Source of the DNA: UTCFX2 sp963788305
GTDB lineage: Bacteria; Chloroflexota; Anaerolineae; Anaerolineales; UBA4823
Direction of reading: 5' to 3'
NCBI GenBank assembly: GCA_963788305.1
Contig: CAWBGK010000018.1
Coordinates: forward strand, 62,001 to 126,000
DNA length: 64,000 bases
Under the pieces are notes generated by a model that did no database searches, was not told the DNA's origin, and was given only the letters and a program-made list of their open reading frames with translations. This document shows positions 43,022 through 52,708 of the stretch, in pieces. Positions within the stretch are counted from its first letter, which is position 1. The number at the start of each line of letters is the position of its first letter. Both the position numbers and the translations under genes were made by a program.

Positions 43022-45016
43022 ATGAACGAGCAAACAGCTATCTTTATTGATTTCGAAAATGTCGCACTCTGGGCTGAACGGGAATTCTACGATTTCGAAG
43101 TCACCGCATTGATGGAGTACCTGCAGAGCCGCGGGCCAGCGGTTGTGAAGCGAGCCTATGCAGACTGGTCGCGCTTTTCGCGTTATCGGGAAGCGATGAT
43201 GAATAATTCGATTGACCTGATCCAGATTTTCAGCATCCGGTCAGGAAAAAATCGTGCCGATATCCGGATGGCGATCGATGCTTTTGAAATCGCAATGACT
43301 CGACCGCAGATTCACGCGTTCGTGATCGTCTCCGGGGACAGCGATTTCAGCCCGCTGGCAGCCAAGCTGCGAGAATACGGGCGCTACACCATCGGGATCG
43401 GCCCGCGCAGCAGCACGCACGACCTGCTCGTCCGCTCCTGCGATGAATTTATTTATCTGGAGACGGCGTTGGGCGAGACAGCAGACCTCGATGAGCAGTC
43501 TTGCGTCGAGATCGAAGATGCCCGCGGCTTGCTGAAGAAAGCACTCCATGCACATGGTCAGCGGGGAGATCTTCCGGTGCTCGCTTCCCGCCTGAAGCAA
43601 ACGATGCTCCTGGTGAATCCGGCTTTCAATGAGGCGAACTTTGGTTACACACAATTCAAGGACTGGCTTCAGGATAACAGCGACCTGGTGAAACTGGTGG
43701 TTAAGGACCTGCAATTTTTTGCAGCTCCTCTGGAATCCGAGACTGGAGGCTATCAGGATGTTGAAATTTCTGAGAAAGAAAGGGTTGACCCTCCCAGCTC
43801 TGCATTTATTGAAAAACAATTCAATCCTCGTATCACGCTGGATGCTCAATACAAGCAAGTTTTTGCGAGGCTGAAGCTGACCCAGATCGACCTGGCCACC
43901 CGTCGGGATGTGCTGCGGGATATCTACCGTGAGCTGATTGATCATCCAGGGGAGCAGTCAATGGATGAGCTGTTGGATGAGTTGGAAGGGCGTTATCAGG
44001 CTCAAGGCCTGATCCGAACCAGAGAGACCCTTCGAGATATCTCGCAGCTGGCCTTTCGCGAGGGTGCATTTGATTACGGCGGACAGCCTGTTTCTCCCTA
44101 TTCGAAAATCCGCATCGCGACCGGGATTAAAAGTGAATCGGATTTCGTCGGACGAGCCGAATCGGATTTCATCTTTGCCGTGGTTCGCTCCGGGCTCGAA
44201 ATTGACTTTGCAGAGCTCGCGTATCTGCTGATGAATGACCGCAGTCAGGAGGATCAAATCCATATGCTGCTCGATGACCTCTACGATCGCGGGACTATCG
44301 TCTATAAAAACGACCGTTATGCGGTCACAGGTCAGAGCAATATCCCCTTTGCTGACGATCCAGCTTTGCGAGTTCTTTTTCGCGATATCGAGCAAATAGA
44401 AATTCCAGAAGGCATTCACCCCGGTGTTGAAAGCGCCCGTTCTCTTGCGAAAAAGGCGATGCTCCAGAGATCCCAAGATTTTGCCGCATCCAGCAGCACT
44501 TATTTACTCGCCTGTAAGCTGCAGTGGGATGCCGTAGAACGGTCGCTTGAAGGAGCAACTCTTGAAGAGCTGCGCTGGTATATGGCTTCGTACGCCTCGG
44601 CAATAGCCGGCAAACTATCGCAGGTCAACCGCGACTACGCAGGCGCGCGACCGTATTACCTGTCATTCTTTGACCTGGTGCAGGAGGATGACCCGCTCTG
44701 GGGTCGGATGCGCGGCTTGATCAACCCGATGCTGGCTTATTACTGGTCTAACTCCGGGAGAGAGCTGGATATCAACGTAAGCAATTGGAACCTGAGCATG
44801 TCCTCTCCGGCCCAAATCGCCGTCTATGCTGCCACCCATTCGAATCCTGATCTGAGGAAGCTCTGGCATAAAATAACCGTCGATCTGGCTCAGATCAACC
44901 CGCGCGTTTTGCAGCGAATTGCGAACCAGCTGATGCTGAACAAGACCGACCACCCAGAAAATGCCCGGGTCGCAGAGATCATCGAAGAGATATTGATGGA
45001 ATCGAGCCCGGTGTAA
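43022..45016 (+). CDS. NYN (PIN-like) nuclease with OST-HTH domain and long unknown C-terminus
   Basis: 664 residues, intact. Residues 4-150 form a NYN domain: AIFIDFENVALW (D10, N13), ADIRMAIDAFEIA (D80) and IVSGDSDFSPLAAKLRE (D106, D108), the expected acidic metal site of this RNase fold. Residues about 165-236 (ARGLLKKALHAHGQRGDLP...FKDWLQD) match an OST-HTH/LOTUS RNA-binding domain. Residues 275-350 look like another winged-helix segment and 400-664 are helical with no family I recognise. Probably an RNA-processing or decay factor. Preceded by GGAGC and an AT-rich region at 42940-42990. Confidence 0.85.
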   Translation: MNEQTAIFIDFENVALWAEREFYDFEVTALMEYLQSRGPAVVKRAYADWSRFSRYREAMMNNSIDLIQIFSIRSGKNRADIRMAIDAFEIAMTRPQIHAFVIVSGDSDFSPLAAKLREYGRYTIGIGPRSSTHDLLVRSCDEFIYLETALGETADLDEQSCVEIEDARGLLKKALHAHGQRGDLPVLASRLKQTMLLVNPAFNEANFGYTQFKDWLQDNSDLVKLVVKDLQFFAAPLESETGGYQDVEISEKERVDPPSSAFIEKQFNPRITLDAQYKQVFARLKLTQIDLATRRDVLRDIYRELIDHPGEQSMDELLDELEGRYQAQGLIRTRETLRDISQLAFREGAFDYGGQPVSPYSKIRIATGIKSESDFVGRAESDFIFAVVRSGLEIDFAELAYLLMNDRSQEDQIHMLLDDLYDRGTIVYKNDRYAVTGQSNIPFADDPALRVLFRDIEQIEIPEGIHPGVESARSLAKKAMLQRSQDFAASSSTYLLACKLQWDAVERSLEGATLEELRWYMASYASAIAGKLSQVNRDYAGARPYYLSFFDLVQEDDPLWGRMRGLINPMLAYYWSNSGRELDINVSNWNLSMSSPAQIAVYAATHSNPDLRKLWHKITVDLAQINPRVLQRIANQLMLNKTDHPENARVAEIIEEILMESSPV

Positions 45017-45056
45017 GGGCTGCTGCTTCGAATCCAATCCCTACCTTGAGGAAAAA

Positions 45057-45470
45057 ATGTCAGAGATCACGCTTAGACAAATCGAAAAACAAATGTTTGT
45101 TGCCACAGATTCATATGATCATTCATTCGTGATCGGAAGCTCGCCGGACGACCCTAAAAAGAGGGTTGGGGTCAAAGCCTCGGACTTGCTGTTGATGGCA
45201 GCAGCAGCCTGCTCAACCTATGATGTGGTTGAGATCCTGGCGAAACAGCGCGAGATCTATCGAGACCTGAAAGTCACCTGTTCAGGCGATCAGCTTTCTG
45301 ATCCACCATACACCTTCACGCGCATTCATCTTCATTACATCATCGCTGGTGAAGTAAATCCAAAGAAATTAATGAAAGCAATCAAAATGTCGGTCGAAAA
45401 ATACTGCTCTGTGATCAGCACGATCCGACCGGACACACCGGTGACTTACGACTATGAAATGATCCCCTGA
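45057..45470 (+). CDS. OsmC family peroxiredoxin-like protein
   Basis: 137 residues, intact. The two redox cysteines are C52 (AAAACSTYDVVEILAKQ) and C117 (VEKYCSVISTI), in the normal OsmC spacing. Such proteins reduce organic hydroperoxides, or are shorter stand-alone relatives with unknown substrates. TTGAGGAAA precedes the ATG, 40 bases after the NYN gene. Confidence 0.9.
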   Translation: MSEITLRQIEKQMFVATDSYDHSFVIGSSPDDPKKRVGVKASDLLLMAAAACSTYDVVEILAKQREIYRDLKVTCSGDQLSDPPYTFTRIHLHYIIAGEVNPKKLMKAIKMSVEKYCSVISTIRPDTPVTYDYEMIP

Positions 45471-45481
45471 AGCATGTTTGA

Positions 45482-46066
45482 ATGATGATCCTCAGCAATC
45501 GGTTCGAAGAGGCCTTTTCATACGCCTGCCGCCTTCACAGGCAGCAGGTTCGGAAAGGCAGCAGGACGCCTTATATCGCCCACCTGATAGCCGTCGCTGG
45601 CTTGGTGCTGGAAGACGGTGGGACAGAAGATGAAGCGATTGCTGCGCTGCTCCACGACGCTCCCGAAGACCAGGGTGGAGAAGCCACCCTGGACGAGATC
45701 CAGGTGAAATTTGGTGTCAGGGTCGCGGATATTGTTGAAGGATGTTCCGATACATTCTCGGTTCCAAAACCTCCCTGGCGGCAGCGTAAAGAAGCCTATC
45801 TGGCACATCTCCGCACCGCTTCGCGCGAGGTTCGGAGGGTATCTATGGCGGATAAACTTCACAATGCTCGCTCGATCCTGGATGACCTGCGTCGAGATGG
45901 GGAATCGGTCTGGAATAAGTTCAACGGAGGCAAGCAAGGGACGCTGTGGTACTACCGCGAGCTGGCGGATTTCTTCAGCGTTGAACAGGAATCGCCCATG
46001 GTGACCGCGCTCGAAGAGACTGTCCGGCGGATTGAAGAGATCGCACTGTGTCCGGAAACGGATTGA
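45482..46066 (+). CDS. HD-domain phosphohydrolase, SpoT/MESH1-like
   Basis: 194 residues, intact. Metal ligands of the RelA/SpoT hydrolase type: H34 in TPYIAHLIAVAG, H58-D59 in AALLHDAPEDQGG and the Asp in SMADKLHNARSILDDL. No synthetase or TGS domain follows, so it is a small alarmone-hydrolase-like protein, possibly degrading ppGpp, though other nucleotides cannot be excluded. Confidence 0.87.
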   Translation: MMILSNRFEEAFSYACRLHRQQVRKGSRTPYIAHLIAVAGLVLEDGGTEDEAIAALLHDAPEDQGGEATLDEIQVKFGVRVADIVEGCSDTFSVPKPPWRQRKEAYLAHLRTASREVRRVSMADKLHNARSILDDLRRDGESVWNKFNGGKQGTLWYYRELADFFSVEQESPMVTALEETVRRIEEIALCPETD

Positions 46067-46125
46067 AAATTGAGTCTTGCTGCTTATGATATAATGAAAT
46101 CCGCGTTGAACGAGGATTCGCCGTC

Positions 46126-46632
46126 TTGAGTATCGATACTATCCCCCCCATTCAGATACCAGAAAAATCACCTGGCACACCCACGCTTCCACCTCCCAAA
46201 ACAGAAGCTGGAACGAGTCCAAACAGACAGCTCAGTGGAGAAGAGCGCCGTACAATTGCATTCATCGTCGTCGGGCTGATCATATTCGTAATCGCACTGA
46301 TAGGCAGCATCATCTACCTTGTCAATGCCGACCCAGGTGACGTCGCCCAAATCCGTGATATCTTTATCATTTTTATGGCAATTCAATCGCTATTGATTGG
46401 GCTGGTGTTGGTGATCCTGATGATCCAGCTCGCTCGATTGATCAACTTGCTCCAAAATGAAGTTAAGCCCATCCTGGATTCGACCAATGAAACGATCAAC
46501 AATTTGCGAGGAACAACGGTGTTTCTCAGCGAGAGCGTGGTTGAACCCGTGATCAAAATGAACGAATACCTGGCCGGTTTAACCCAGCTGCTCGCAGTTC
46601 TTGGCTTAATGAAGCGGTCATCTAAGAAATAA
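46126..46632 (+). CDS. Small membrane protein, two helices
   Basis: 168 residues from a TTG start (46126) with GAGGA upstream. A Pro-rich N-terminus is followed by two hydrophobic segments (IAFIVVGLIIFVIALIGSIIYLV; IFIIFMAIQSLLIGLVLVILMI) and an amphipathic tail (NLLQNEVKPILDSTNETINN) resembling the DUF948-like proteins that often precede YtxH. Function unknown; the YtxH gene follows after 18 bases. Confidence 0.65.
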   Translation: MSIDTIPPIQIPEKSPGTPTLPPPKTEAGTSPNRQLSGEERRTIAFIVVGLIIFVIALIGSIIYLVNADPGDVAQIRDIFIIFMAIQSLLIGLVLVILMIQLARLINLLQNEVKPILDSTNETINNLRGTTVFLSESVVEPVIKMNEYLAGLTQLLAVLGLMKRSSKK

Positions 46633-46650
46633 CCCCAAAGGAGTGTTAAT

Positions 46651-46989
46651 ATGTCAGATAACAGCAACGATTTTCTCACATTTTTTGCCGGAATGGTGAT
46701 CGGTGGATTGGTTGGCGCCGCCACCGCTCTGCTGCTCGCCCCGCAGTCGGGAGAAGAAACTCGAACGATGCTCCGCGATCGCAGCATCGAGCTGAAGGAT
46801 AAAGCCGTTGAGTACGGTCAGGATATCCAGCTGCGCGCAGAAAAAGCGCTCGACGATACCCGCGAACAGCTAGCGGTTGTCATAGAAGACCTGCACGATC
46901 GAACCGATCAGCTTTCCCGAATGATCAACCGTGAAAAAGCCAATATTGAGGCGTTAGAAGCTGAGGCTCCCCCACCTGCTGCAGAGTAA
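46651..46989 (+). CDS. YtxH-family protein
   Basis: 112 residues: one glycine-rich N-terminal membrane helix (FFAGMVIGGLVGAATALLLAP) followed by QSGEETR and a long charged helix, the YtxH pattern. AAAGGAG upstream. Forms a pair with the two-helix protein before it, a common couple of envelope/stress genes. Confidence 0.85.
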   Translation: MSDNSNDFLTFFAGMVIGGLVGAATALLLAPQSGEETRTMLRDRSIELKDKAVEYGQDIQLRAEKALDDTREQLAVVIEDLHDRTDQLSRMINREKANIEALEAEAPPPAAE

Positions 46990-47063
46990 GGGTGGATTGT
47001 CTGGTTTTTAATATTAATATTCCCACCCGCGTGTGACGACCGGATGGGAAGCAGATTCGCCGC

Positions 47064-47100
47064 ATGGCTGCAAACGAACTTATGTTATGTTTGCGGCCAT
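47064..47100. terminator. Intrinsic terminator between convergent ytxH and nnr
   Basis: ATGGCTGCAAAC (47064-47075) pairs with GTTTGCGGCCAT (47089-47100) over 12 positions including one G-U; T-rich GTTTGTTTAAG follows on the plus strand. Confidence 0.6.
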
Positions 47101-47106
47101 GTTTGT

Positions 47107-48666
47107 TTAAGAGAGCTCGCCAATCTCCTGGATCGCATATCGAAGCACATCACCCGCCAAAACAGCCCGTGTGCTGCCAAGCGCCGCGGCAGCCCGCAAG
47201 CCTCCAGCGGCATGGATCCAGGCTGCAGCAACGGCAGCGGGGAAAGCCGCGACTCCTTGAGCGCGCAGCCCGACGATCAACCCCGCCAGCACATCACCAG
47301 TGCCCGCGCGCGCAAGCGCAGAAGAAGCCACCGGGATCACTGCAGCCATCCCATCTGGCGCAGCGATGATGCTGAAAGCCCCTTTCAGGACGACAATATG
47401 CCCCCATTTCCGGCTGAAACTCAGCGCAACCGCGAGACGATCCGCCTGGATTTCATGAACGGGCAGCCCGGTGAGGACGGACATTTCACCCGGATGCGGC
47501 GTCAGCACGGTTTCGGACGGTAATCGACCCGGCCAATCCGGCTGGCGGGCCAGCAGCTTCAATCCGTCGGCGTCCACTACCAGCGCCGGCAGGCGGCTGT
47601 CGAGCAGCCTGCCAATAAAGCCTGCGGTCGTCTCTGCCAGCCCTATTCCCGGGCCGACCAGAAGGGCAGTGACCTTTTCCAGGTTTTGGGTCAGGAGCTC
47701 GCCGGCTTCCTCCGATATCACACCGGCAGATTGCGGCAGCAAAAGCCAGGTCGCCTCGAGGAGCTGCCCGGCCAGGGCAGGGTGAAGAACTTCCGGGACG
47801 GCAAGCGTCACCAGCCCGGCTCCAGAGCGGTAGGCAGCTTCCCCGGCGAGCAGAGCTGCACCGGTGTAGCTGAGGCTGCCTGCGGCGATCATTGCTGTCC
47901 CAAAAGTCCCTTTATGAGCGTCGAGCGGGCGGGCGGGTAAGCAGGTCCGCACCCATTCAGCGTCAGGGATGAAGGTCAACACTTTCCGCCAGGCTTCTAG
48001 GCCTTCACCTCCTTGCGGCAGACCGATCTCGACCACGTCCAGGTCTCCCACAAGGCGATATGCTGGGAATTTGAGCAGCCCTTGTTTGACTGCAGCCATC
48101 GTTACCGTGCGTTCAGCGCTCAGGCACTCCTTTGCCGATTCACCGCTGTCGCAGTCCATGCCGGAAGGGCAGTCGACTGCGATCACGGCAGGCGGAGATT
48201 TTGATTCAAGGATCCAGCGGTGGGAATAATCGAGCCATTTAGCCAATGGGCCGTCCAACGGAAGCCGAAACCCGGTACCGAGCACGCCGTCGAGCAGGAG
48301 GGCGTGCTCGTCGATCAGTCGACCCAGGTCGGAATAGTCATCGGATCCGCTCAAATCACACAGTGTGCCGCCGGCATCGAGCAGCCTCGCAACCAGCGGA
48401 TCATCTTGGGGACGATGGCGCAGGACCGCGGCGCAGATTTTCCAACCTTCTGCTGCCAGATAAGCCAGAGCGACCAGCGTATCGCCGCCGTTGTTGCCCG
48501 AGCCGACCAGCCCAAGCGCACCCTGCTCTTCCAGGTAGCCGTATTCATCCAGGATCAGCTCGGCCAGCCCGCGGCCGGCGTTCTCCATCATCTCGCTGTA
48601 GCTGAGCCCGGTATCATTCGCCTCGCGCTCGATTGCCTGCATCTGAGAAACCGAGACAACTTTCAT
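47107..48666 (-). CDS. nnr: Bifunctional NAD(P)H-hydrate epimerase/dehydratase
   Basis: 519 residues, intact. The N-terminal YjeF-N epimerase domain has GLVGSGNNGGDTLVALAYLA, LLDGVLGTG and VDCPSGMDCDSG; the C-terminal ADP-dependent dehydratase has KGTFGTAMIAAGSLSYTGAA, GPGIGLAETT, LTPHPGEMSVLTG and the ATP-binding GTGDVLAGLIVGL. It repairs hydrated NADH and NADPH. Starts from ATG 48666, no strong SD. About 170 bases separate it from the next gene upstream. Confidence 0.95.
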   Translation of the reverse strand: MKVVSVSQMQAIEREANDTGLSYSEMMENAGRGLAELILDEYGYLEEQGALGLVGSGNNGGDTLVALAYLAAEGWKICAAVLRHRPQDDPLVARLLDAGGTLCDLSGSDDYSDLGRLIDEHALLLDGVLGTGFRLPLDGPLAKWLDYSHRWILESKSPPAVIAVDCPSGMDCDSGESAKECLSAERTVTMAAVKQGLLKFPAYRLVGDLDVVEIGLPQGGEGLEAWRKVLTFIPDAEWVRTCLPARPLDAHKGTFGTAMIAAGSLSYTGAALLAGEAAYRSGAGLVTLAVPEVLHPALAGQLLEATWLLLPQSAGVISEEAGELLTQNLEKVTALLVGPGIGLAETTAGFIGRLLDSRLPALVVDADGLKLLARQPDWPGRLPSETVLTPHPGEMSVLTGLPVHEIQADRLAVALSFSRKWGHIVVLKGAFSIIAAPDGMAAVIPVASSALARAGTGDVLAGLIVGLRAQGVAAFPAAVAAAWIHAAGGLRAAAALGSTRAVLAGDVLRYAIQEIGELS

Positions 48667-48839
48667 GGCTGCTCCAAAATGGATAAAATTGTTGAGCTCC
48701 AGGCTGCTTTTCGATCTATGCGAAAATAAACATATCTTGGGTACGGCAAGACGCAGAGGCGCCTGGACAATCCTGCAACGGCAAGTTTAACCGATAATCT
48801 CAGGATTGACCAAACCGGATTTATGGACGGGTTGTCTGT

Positions 48840-49544
48840 CTATTCGGCTGCAGCGAGCCAACCGGGCAGCGAATTTACCAGCTGCTGCATAACACCGAAA
48901 GCCGCCCGCTCAAAAAAAGCCAGGTTTCCATAGGCAGCGCTGCCAGTTTCGTCCACCAGATCGGTCACGCCGCGCAGGATCAAGATGCGCCGGTGATTGC
49001 GGGAGGCGACCCAGGCGATCGCGCCTGTTTCCCAGTCTCCGGCTGAAGCGTGATACCGGTCGCGCAGAATCGGCAGGTCTTCGGCCAACAGATCCCGGTC
49101 GCCGGAGACGAGCAGGGTGCGGACTACTGGAATTGGATAAGGCTCATGCAGCCAGGATAGGTCGACCTCGCAGCTGTAATGGGCGATATGCTCCGCCGGG
49201 TCTCCCATCTGCTCAAAAATATCATAGACCACTGTGCGTTCGACCAGCACCACAGCGCCGCGCTCGATTTGCCCGGAGATTCCACCGCAGGTTCCCAGGT
49301 TGATCAGCAGCTCGGGATCATATCTGTCAATCGCGTATTGTGTTGAAGCCGCCGCTGAAATTTTCCCCCATCCGCCCTGGATGAATTTGCACTCCCAACC
49401 CTTCAGATGAGTACTGAAAACCTCCCCAAAGGGGCTGATCTTTGGAATAACTGCAGGAAACAGCTCCCGAATTGCCTGCCACTCGGCATCTGCTGAAATC
49501 AGGACGGCTGCTCGTCTGCTTATTTTGCCATGTTCGGAAACCAT
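48840..49544 (-). CDS. Nucleoside phosphorylase superfamily protein (MTA/SAH nucleosidase-like)
   Basis: About 234 residues from ATG 49544. AAVLISADAEWQAIRELFP, the phosphorylase/nucleosidase LINLGTCGGISGQIERGAVVL, the substrate-binding GDWETGAIAWVASRN (Glu) and ILRGVTDLVDE (catalytic Asp) identify the superfamily; similarity to MTA/SAH nucleosidase is moderate. The start overlaps the end of the upstream gene by about 25 bases, implying co-translation. Confidence 0.75.
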   Translation of the reverse strand: MVSEHGKISRRAAVLISADAEWQAIRELFPAVIPKISPFGEVFSTHLKGWECKFIQGGWGKISAAASTQYAIDRYDPELLINLGTCGGISGQIERGAVVLVERTVVYDIFEQMGDPAEHIAHYSCEVDLSWLHEPYPIPVVRTLLVSGDRDLLAEDLPILRDRYHASAGDWETGAIAWVASRNHRRILILRGVTDLVDETGSAAYGNLAFFERAAFGVMQQLVNSLPGWLAAAE

Positions 49545-51958
49545 AGCCCTAACAGTTCCTCCGCCGTTTTTCCATGGACTGAAACGGACGGATCGCGCAT
49601 TGCGGCGGCAGGAAAGTAGCCCTGTGAGATAAATCCACTGATCCAATCTCGGGCATTCACGCTGGAAAGCAGAGCCTGATAGCAGTCAACCTGGGATTGA
49701 AGATCGGGATCGGCAGGGCATGCCGCAGCCATGATCAGCGGATTACCGTAATTGAATTGGAAGGGCGCCGCCAGATTGTCGAGCCAGCTTTCAAGGTCCT
49801 GGCCTAAAACCGTTTCAATCGTCCCGTTTTGAGGCACTGCCAGCTCCAGGTAAATCCGATCGGTCAACTCAATGAACGGCGGCGGCGATGTGATGTCCTG
49901 CGGGGAGAGAGCCCAGATCAGCTGGCCGCTAAAACGGCTGCGCACTTCAGCCAGCAGATCGCGCCAGCGCTGTTCGGCGTCCGCCGGGACGTCGCTGGGT
50001 GAGCCGTCTGCCAGCACCCCAGCGGGCAATGCCGGGCGCAGCCAATCTCCGCCCAGGATCAATGCCTGTGCTTTGGTCCGGGCTGCAAGGTCCGCATGAT
50101 GAAGTACGAAGACCCGATATTGTTCAAACCAGACCTGCCACCAGCTCTCGTCACGTGACGCGCTTGCCCACCATTCTGCTTCAGGGATCTCAAAATTCAC
50201 AGAAGGCCGGATTACCCCAGAAAGTTTCAGCGTTCTGGCCTGATCCGCTGCGGCAATCAGCGCGTTCCAGGAGGGATCGCTCGCCGGCAGTGGAGCCAGG
50301 ATCGGCAGCGTGTTGCCAGGCGCCTGGCGTCCATAGCTCCAGGTGGGCTTGAAAATGACATGGTTTGCCCCGCTCATTTTGATCTGTTTCAGAGCATTGG
50401 GCAGAAGCGCCTCCCAGGAAGGGCGGTAGCCCGAGGCCGTCTCGAAACCGGTCCAGTATCCATCTCCGCGCCCTTGGACTGCATCGACTGTGGGGAGAAC
50501 AGCGGGTTCCACGGAAGACCAGTCTGCCCATTCGGCGATCTTGTCGGTGACGGTCTGCGGCTCGCTGCCGAACTTTAACGGTCGGCCGGCGTGATCAGGA
50601 CCGGGTGTTTGGGCGTCATCCGCGATCCCGCACTGGTTGTTCCGGCAGTAGCGGTAGCTGAAATTTGCGGTCAGGTTCAACGGACTGTACAGCACATAAG
50701 CCCAACGGTTTCCACCCAGGCTCCACATCTGGATCGGCTCATTCCATCCGAGCAGGGGGTTGAATTGGATCGAGACAAAATCGCCATCTGGCGTATCGGC
50801 GGGTGTGGTCACATCGAACGTAACCAGATTGTCCGAGTTGGAAATCCAGGCGTCAATCTCATCTTCAACGAGCACGGTGTCCGAAGTGACAATCAGCTGG
50901 CGCAGCTTAAAATCGCCGCTTTGTACGCGCTCGGCGTTCCAAAATCCGTCCCCGAGGGTGTATTTATACTGGATATCCGCACCGACTGGCAGAGCTGCGG
51001 TTGTCGAATAACGCCCATCTGGCAGCATCGTGAGAGCTGGCATATTCGCAGCCAAACCGCTGATCCCCCCAGGCAGGTCACCGAAAGTATTGCCCAGCTG
51101 GGTCAGGTTCCCAGCCATGCGCAGTGGGATGACCGGGGGCGTGCCTTCAGGAGGCTTGACGACAAAAACAATTTTAACGAAATCGGCAGGTTCTAATAGG
51201 ATTGGCGTCGGCGTCGTAGAACCCTCAGCGACGAGCGCTCCTTGCTGAAAGGTCTGGTACGAGCCGTCCATAGAATAACCCACCAGATTGTGGACTCCTG
51301 GAGGCAGCCCTTCCAGCATAAAAAACCCATCCGAAGATGTTATGGTCTGCGCGCCGCTCGCGGATACCAGAAGCTCCGGGATTGGCTTACCGGTCTCTGC
51401 ATCAGTAGCCTGCCCCTGGATCCTTCCAGTCGGCAGCTCATAGGCTGTATCCGTCCAGCGGCTGATCACATCGTCCACCGCGCCCGGTCCGGTGACGAAA
51501 AACATCCGGTAGCGTACCGGGCTGCCGTCGGAAAGGTGTTCGGCTACCTGGACAGCGCCAGCCTGTCGTTCGTAACGGTATTTCACAACCGATCCTACCC
51601 GAAACGGGATCGTGATGGTGTACGATTTTTCAGCCTTTTCCTCGCCGGATTCGTCGGCGGGTTCCATCGGATTCTGTTGGGTGTTCAGAGCCAGACCGGT
51701 CACTTCGTCGAGCAGAGTCAGAAAGAGTGCGGCATCCGAAGGTGTATCCGGCGGCGGTTGGACTTTAAAGCTGACCAATGCCTCGGGAAATTCGCCTGAA
51801 GTGGTGGTGATCAGGCCGCTAACAGGAACAGGCGAGGATATTTTCAGCTCCAAACCGGGGATATCGGGCAGATATTCATAGCCTGGCATGTTGCAGCCTA
51901 CCAGGCCGACGATGATTGCGATTGAGAAGAGTGTGCGAAGCGCAGTTTTGAGGGTCAT
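49520..51958 (-). CDS. Surface lipoprotein with carbohydrate-binding-like modules and a glycosidase-like barrel
   Basis: About 812 residues, intact. Lipobox IVGLVGC (Cys22). Residues 50-190 and 290-470 hold repeated beta domains resembling starch-binding or CBM-like modules (PPPDTPSDAALFLTLLDEV; TTPADTPDGDFVSIQFNPLLGWN), with a carboxypeptidase-regulatory-like domain between them (IQGQATDAETGKPIPELLVS). Residues 510-812 look like a TIM-barrel (GYWTGFETASGYRPSWEALL, VIFKPTWSYG, ALILGGDWLRPALP) of the GH113-like type. Catalytic acids not assigned. Probable polysaccharide capture and cleavage at the cell surface. Confidence 0.6.
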   Translation of the reverse strand: MTLKTALRTLFSIAIIVGLVGCNMPGYEYLPDIPGLELKISSPVPVSGLITTTSGEFPEALVSFKVQPPPDTPSDAALFLTLLDEVTGLALNTQQNPMEPADESGEEKAEKSYTITIPFRVGSVVKYRYERQAGAVQVAEHLSDGSPVRYRMFFVTGPGAVDDVISRWTDTAYELPTGRIQGQATDAETGKPIPELLVSASGAQTITSSDGFFMLEGLPPGVHNLVGYSMDGSYQTFQQGALVAEGSTTPTPILLEPADFVKIVFVVKPPEGTPPVIPLRMAGNLTQLGNTFGDLPGGISGLAANMPALTMLPDGRYSTTAALPVGADIQYKYTLGDGFWNAERVQSGDFKLRQLIVTSDTVLVEDEIDAWISNSDNLVTFDVTTPADTPDGDFVSIQFNPLLGWNEPIQMWSLGGNRWAYVLYSPLNLTANFSYRYCRNNQCGIADDAQTPGPDHAGRPLKFGSEPQTVTDKIAEWADWSSVEPAVLPTVDAVQGRGDGYWTGFETASGYRPSWEALLPNALKQIKMSGANHVIFKPTWSYGRQAPGNTLPILAPLPASDPSWNALIAAADQARTLKLSGVIRPSVNFEIPEAEWWASASRDESWWQVWFEQYRVFVLHHADLAARTKAQALILGGDWLRPALPAGVLADGSPSDVPADAEQRWRDLLAEVRSRFSGQLIWALSPQDITSPPPFIELTDRIYLELAVPQNGTIETVLGQDLESWLDNLAAPFQFNYGNPLIMAAACPADPDLQSQVDCYQALLSSVNARDWISGFISQGYFPAAAMRDPSVSVHGKTAEELLGLWFPNMAK

Positions 51959-52008
51959 TTGGGAGGTACCTGTGGAAATGGATGCAAGAGTTGTTCCCAC
52001 CCGCCCAA

Positions 52009-52701
52009 TTATACCTTCGCAGATCGAGAAGGAGCCGACAGGATCACCTGCGGGGATGCTGTAAGTATTGTTCGCATCCCGCTTTGAAACTGGTCGGATC
52101 CGCCGTGCGCAGGATGGCGCACATAGGCTGATGCGACCCCGGCCTCGCTGAGAGCCCAACAAGCACAGCGGCCGATCCCGATCACCTGCCTTGGCTGTAG
52201 GATGGTCCAAATCCCATATAATACGGAAAGGAACTTGCGCGCCTCGCTCTTTTTCGGATGCCGGTTGGAACATGGGATCCCCGGCTTAAACGGGTGGAGA
52301 GGCAGGCTATTCCAGCAAAAAAATGCCGGAAAATACGGCATGAGGGCATTCCAGAAAATTCGAGCCGATCGCTCGTCCCATGCCTCCGGTTTGCGGCTCG
52401 ATTGGCGGCCTGGAAACGGCAGCGTTCCTTCAACAAGCTGGCGTTCTGAGGTGAACGGTATACCCGAAAAGCGGCAGCCGCGCCAGCCGGGCGCCTCGCC
52501 GACCAACAAAAGCCAGGGGCGTTCCGGCAGACTTTTAATATAGCCGAGCAGGTTCTCCCGGCGGATTTCGGCAGCTTTTTCAAGGTCCAGCTCGGAATCG
52601 GTGGAGCGATACGGATTGAATAGCCCCGCCTTCGGGTCGGGATCGAATGGAAGGCTGAAAACTTCTTTCTCAAGAAATACCCGCAGGTTGGCGGACCACA
52701 T
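52009..52701 (-). CDS. Uracil-DNA glycosylase-like protein
   Basis: About 230 residues from ATG 52701 (the ORF remains open further upstream). LLLVGEAPGWRGCRFSGIPF, the central NSLPLHPFKPG and VIGIGRCACWAL with VRHPAHGG follow the uracil-DNA glycosylase superfamily order (GEAPG, N-x-x-P and HP motifs). No iron-sulfur cysteine set of family 4 is apparent, so it is a divergent member. Starts eight bases after the OB-fold gene and is probably co-transcribed. Confidence 0.7.
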   Translation of the reverse strand: MWSANLRVFLEKEVFSLPFDPDPKAGLFNPYRSTDSELDLEKAAEIRRENLLGYIKSLPERPWLLLVGEAPGWRGCRFSGIPFTSERQLVEGTLPFPGRQSSRKPEAWDERSARIFWNALMPYFPAFFCWNSLPLHPFKPGIPCSNRHPKKSEARKFLSVLYGIWTILQPRQVIGIGRCACWALSEAGVASAYVRHPAHGGSDQFQSGMRTILTASPQVILSAPSRSAKV

Positions 52702-52708
52702 CTGCGGC

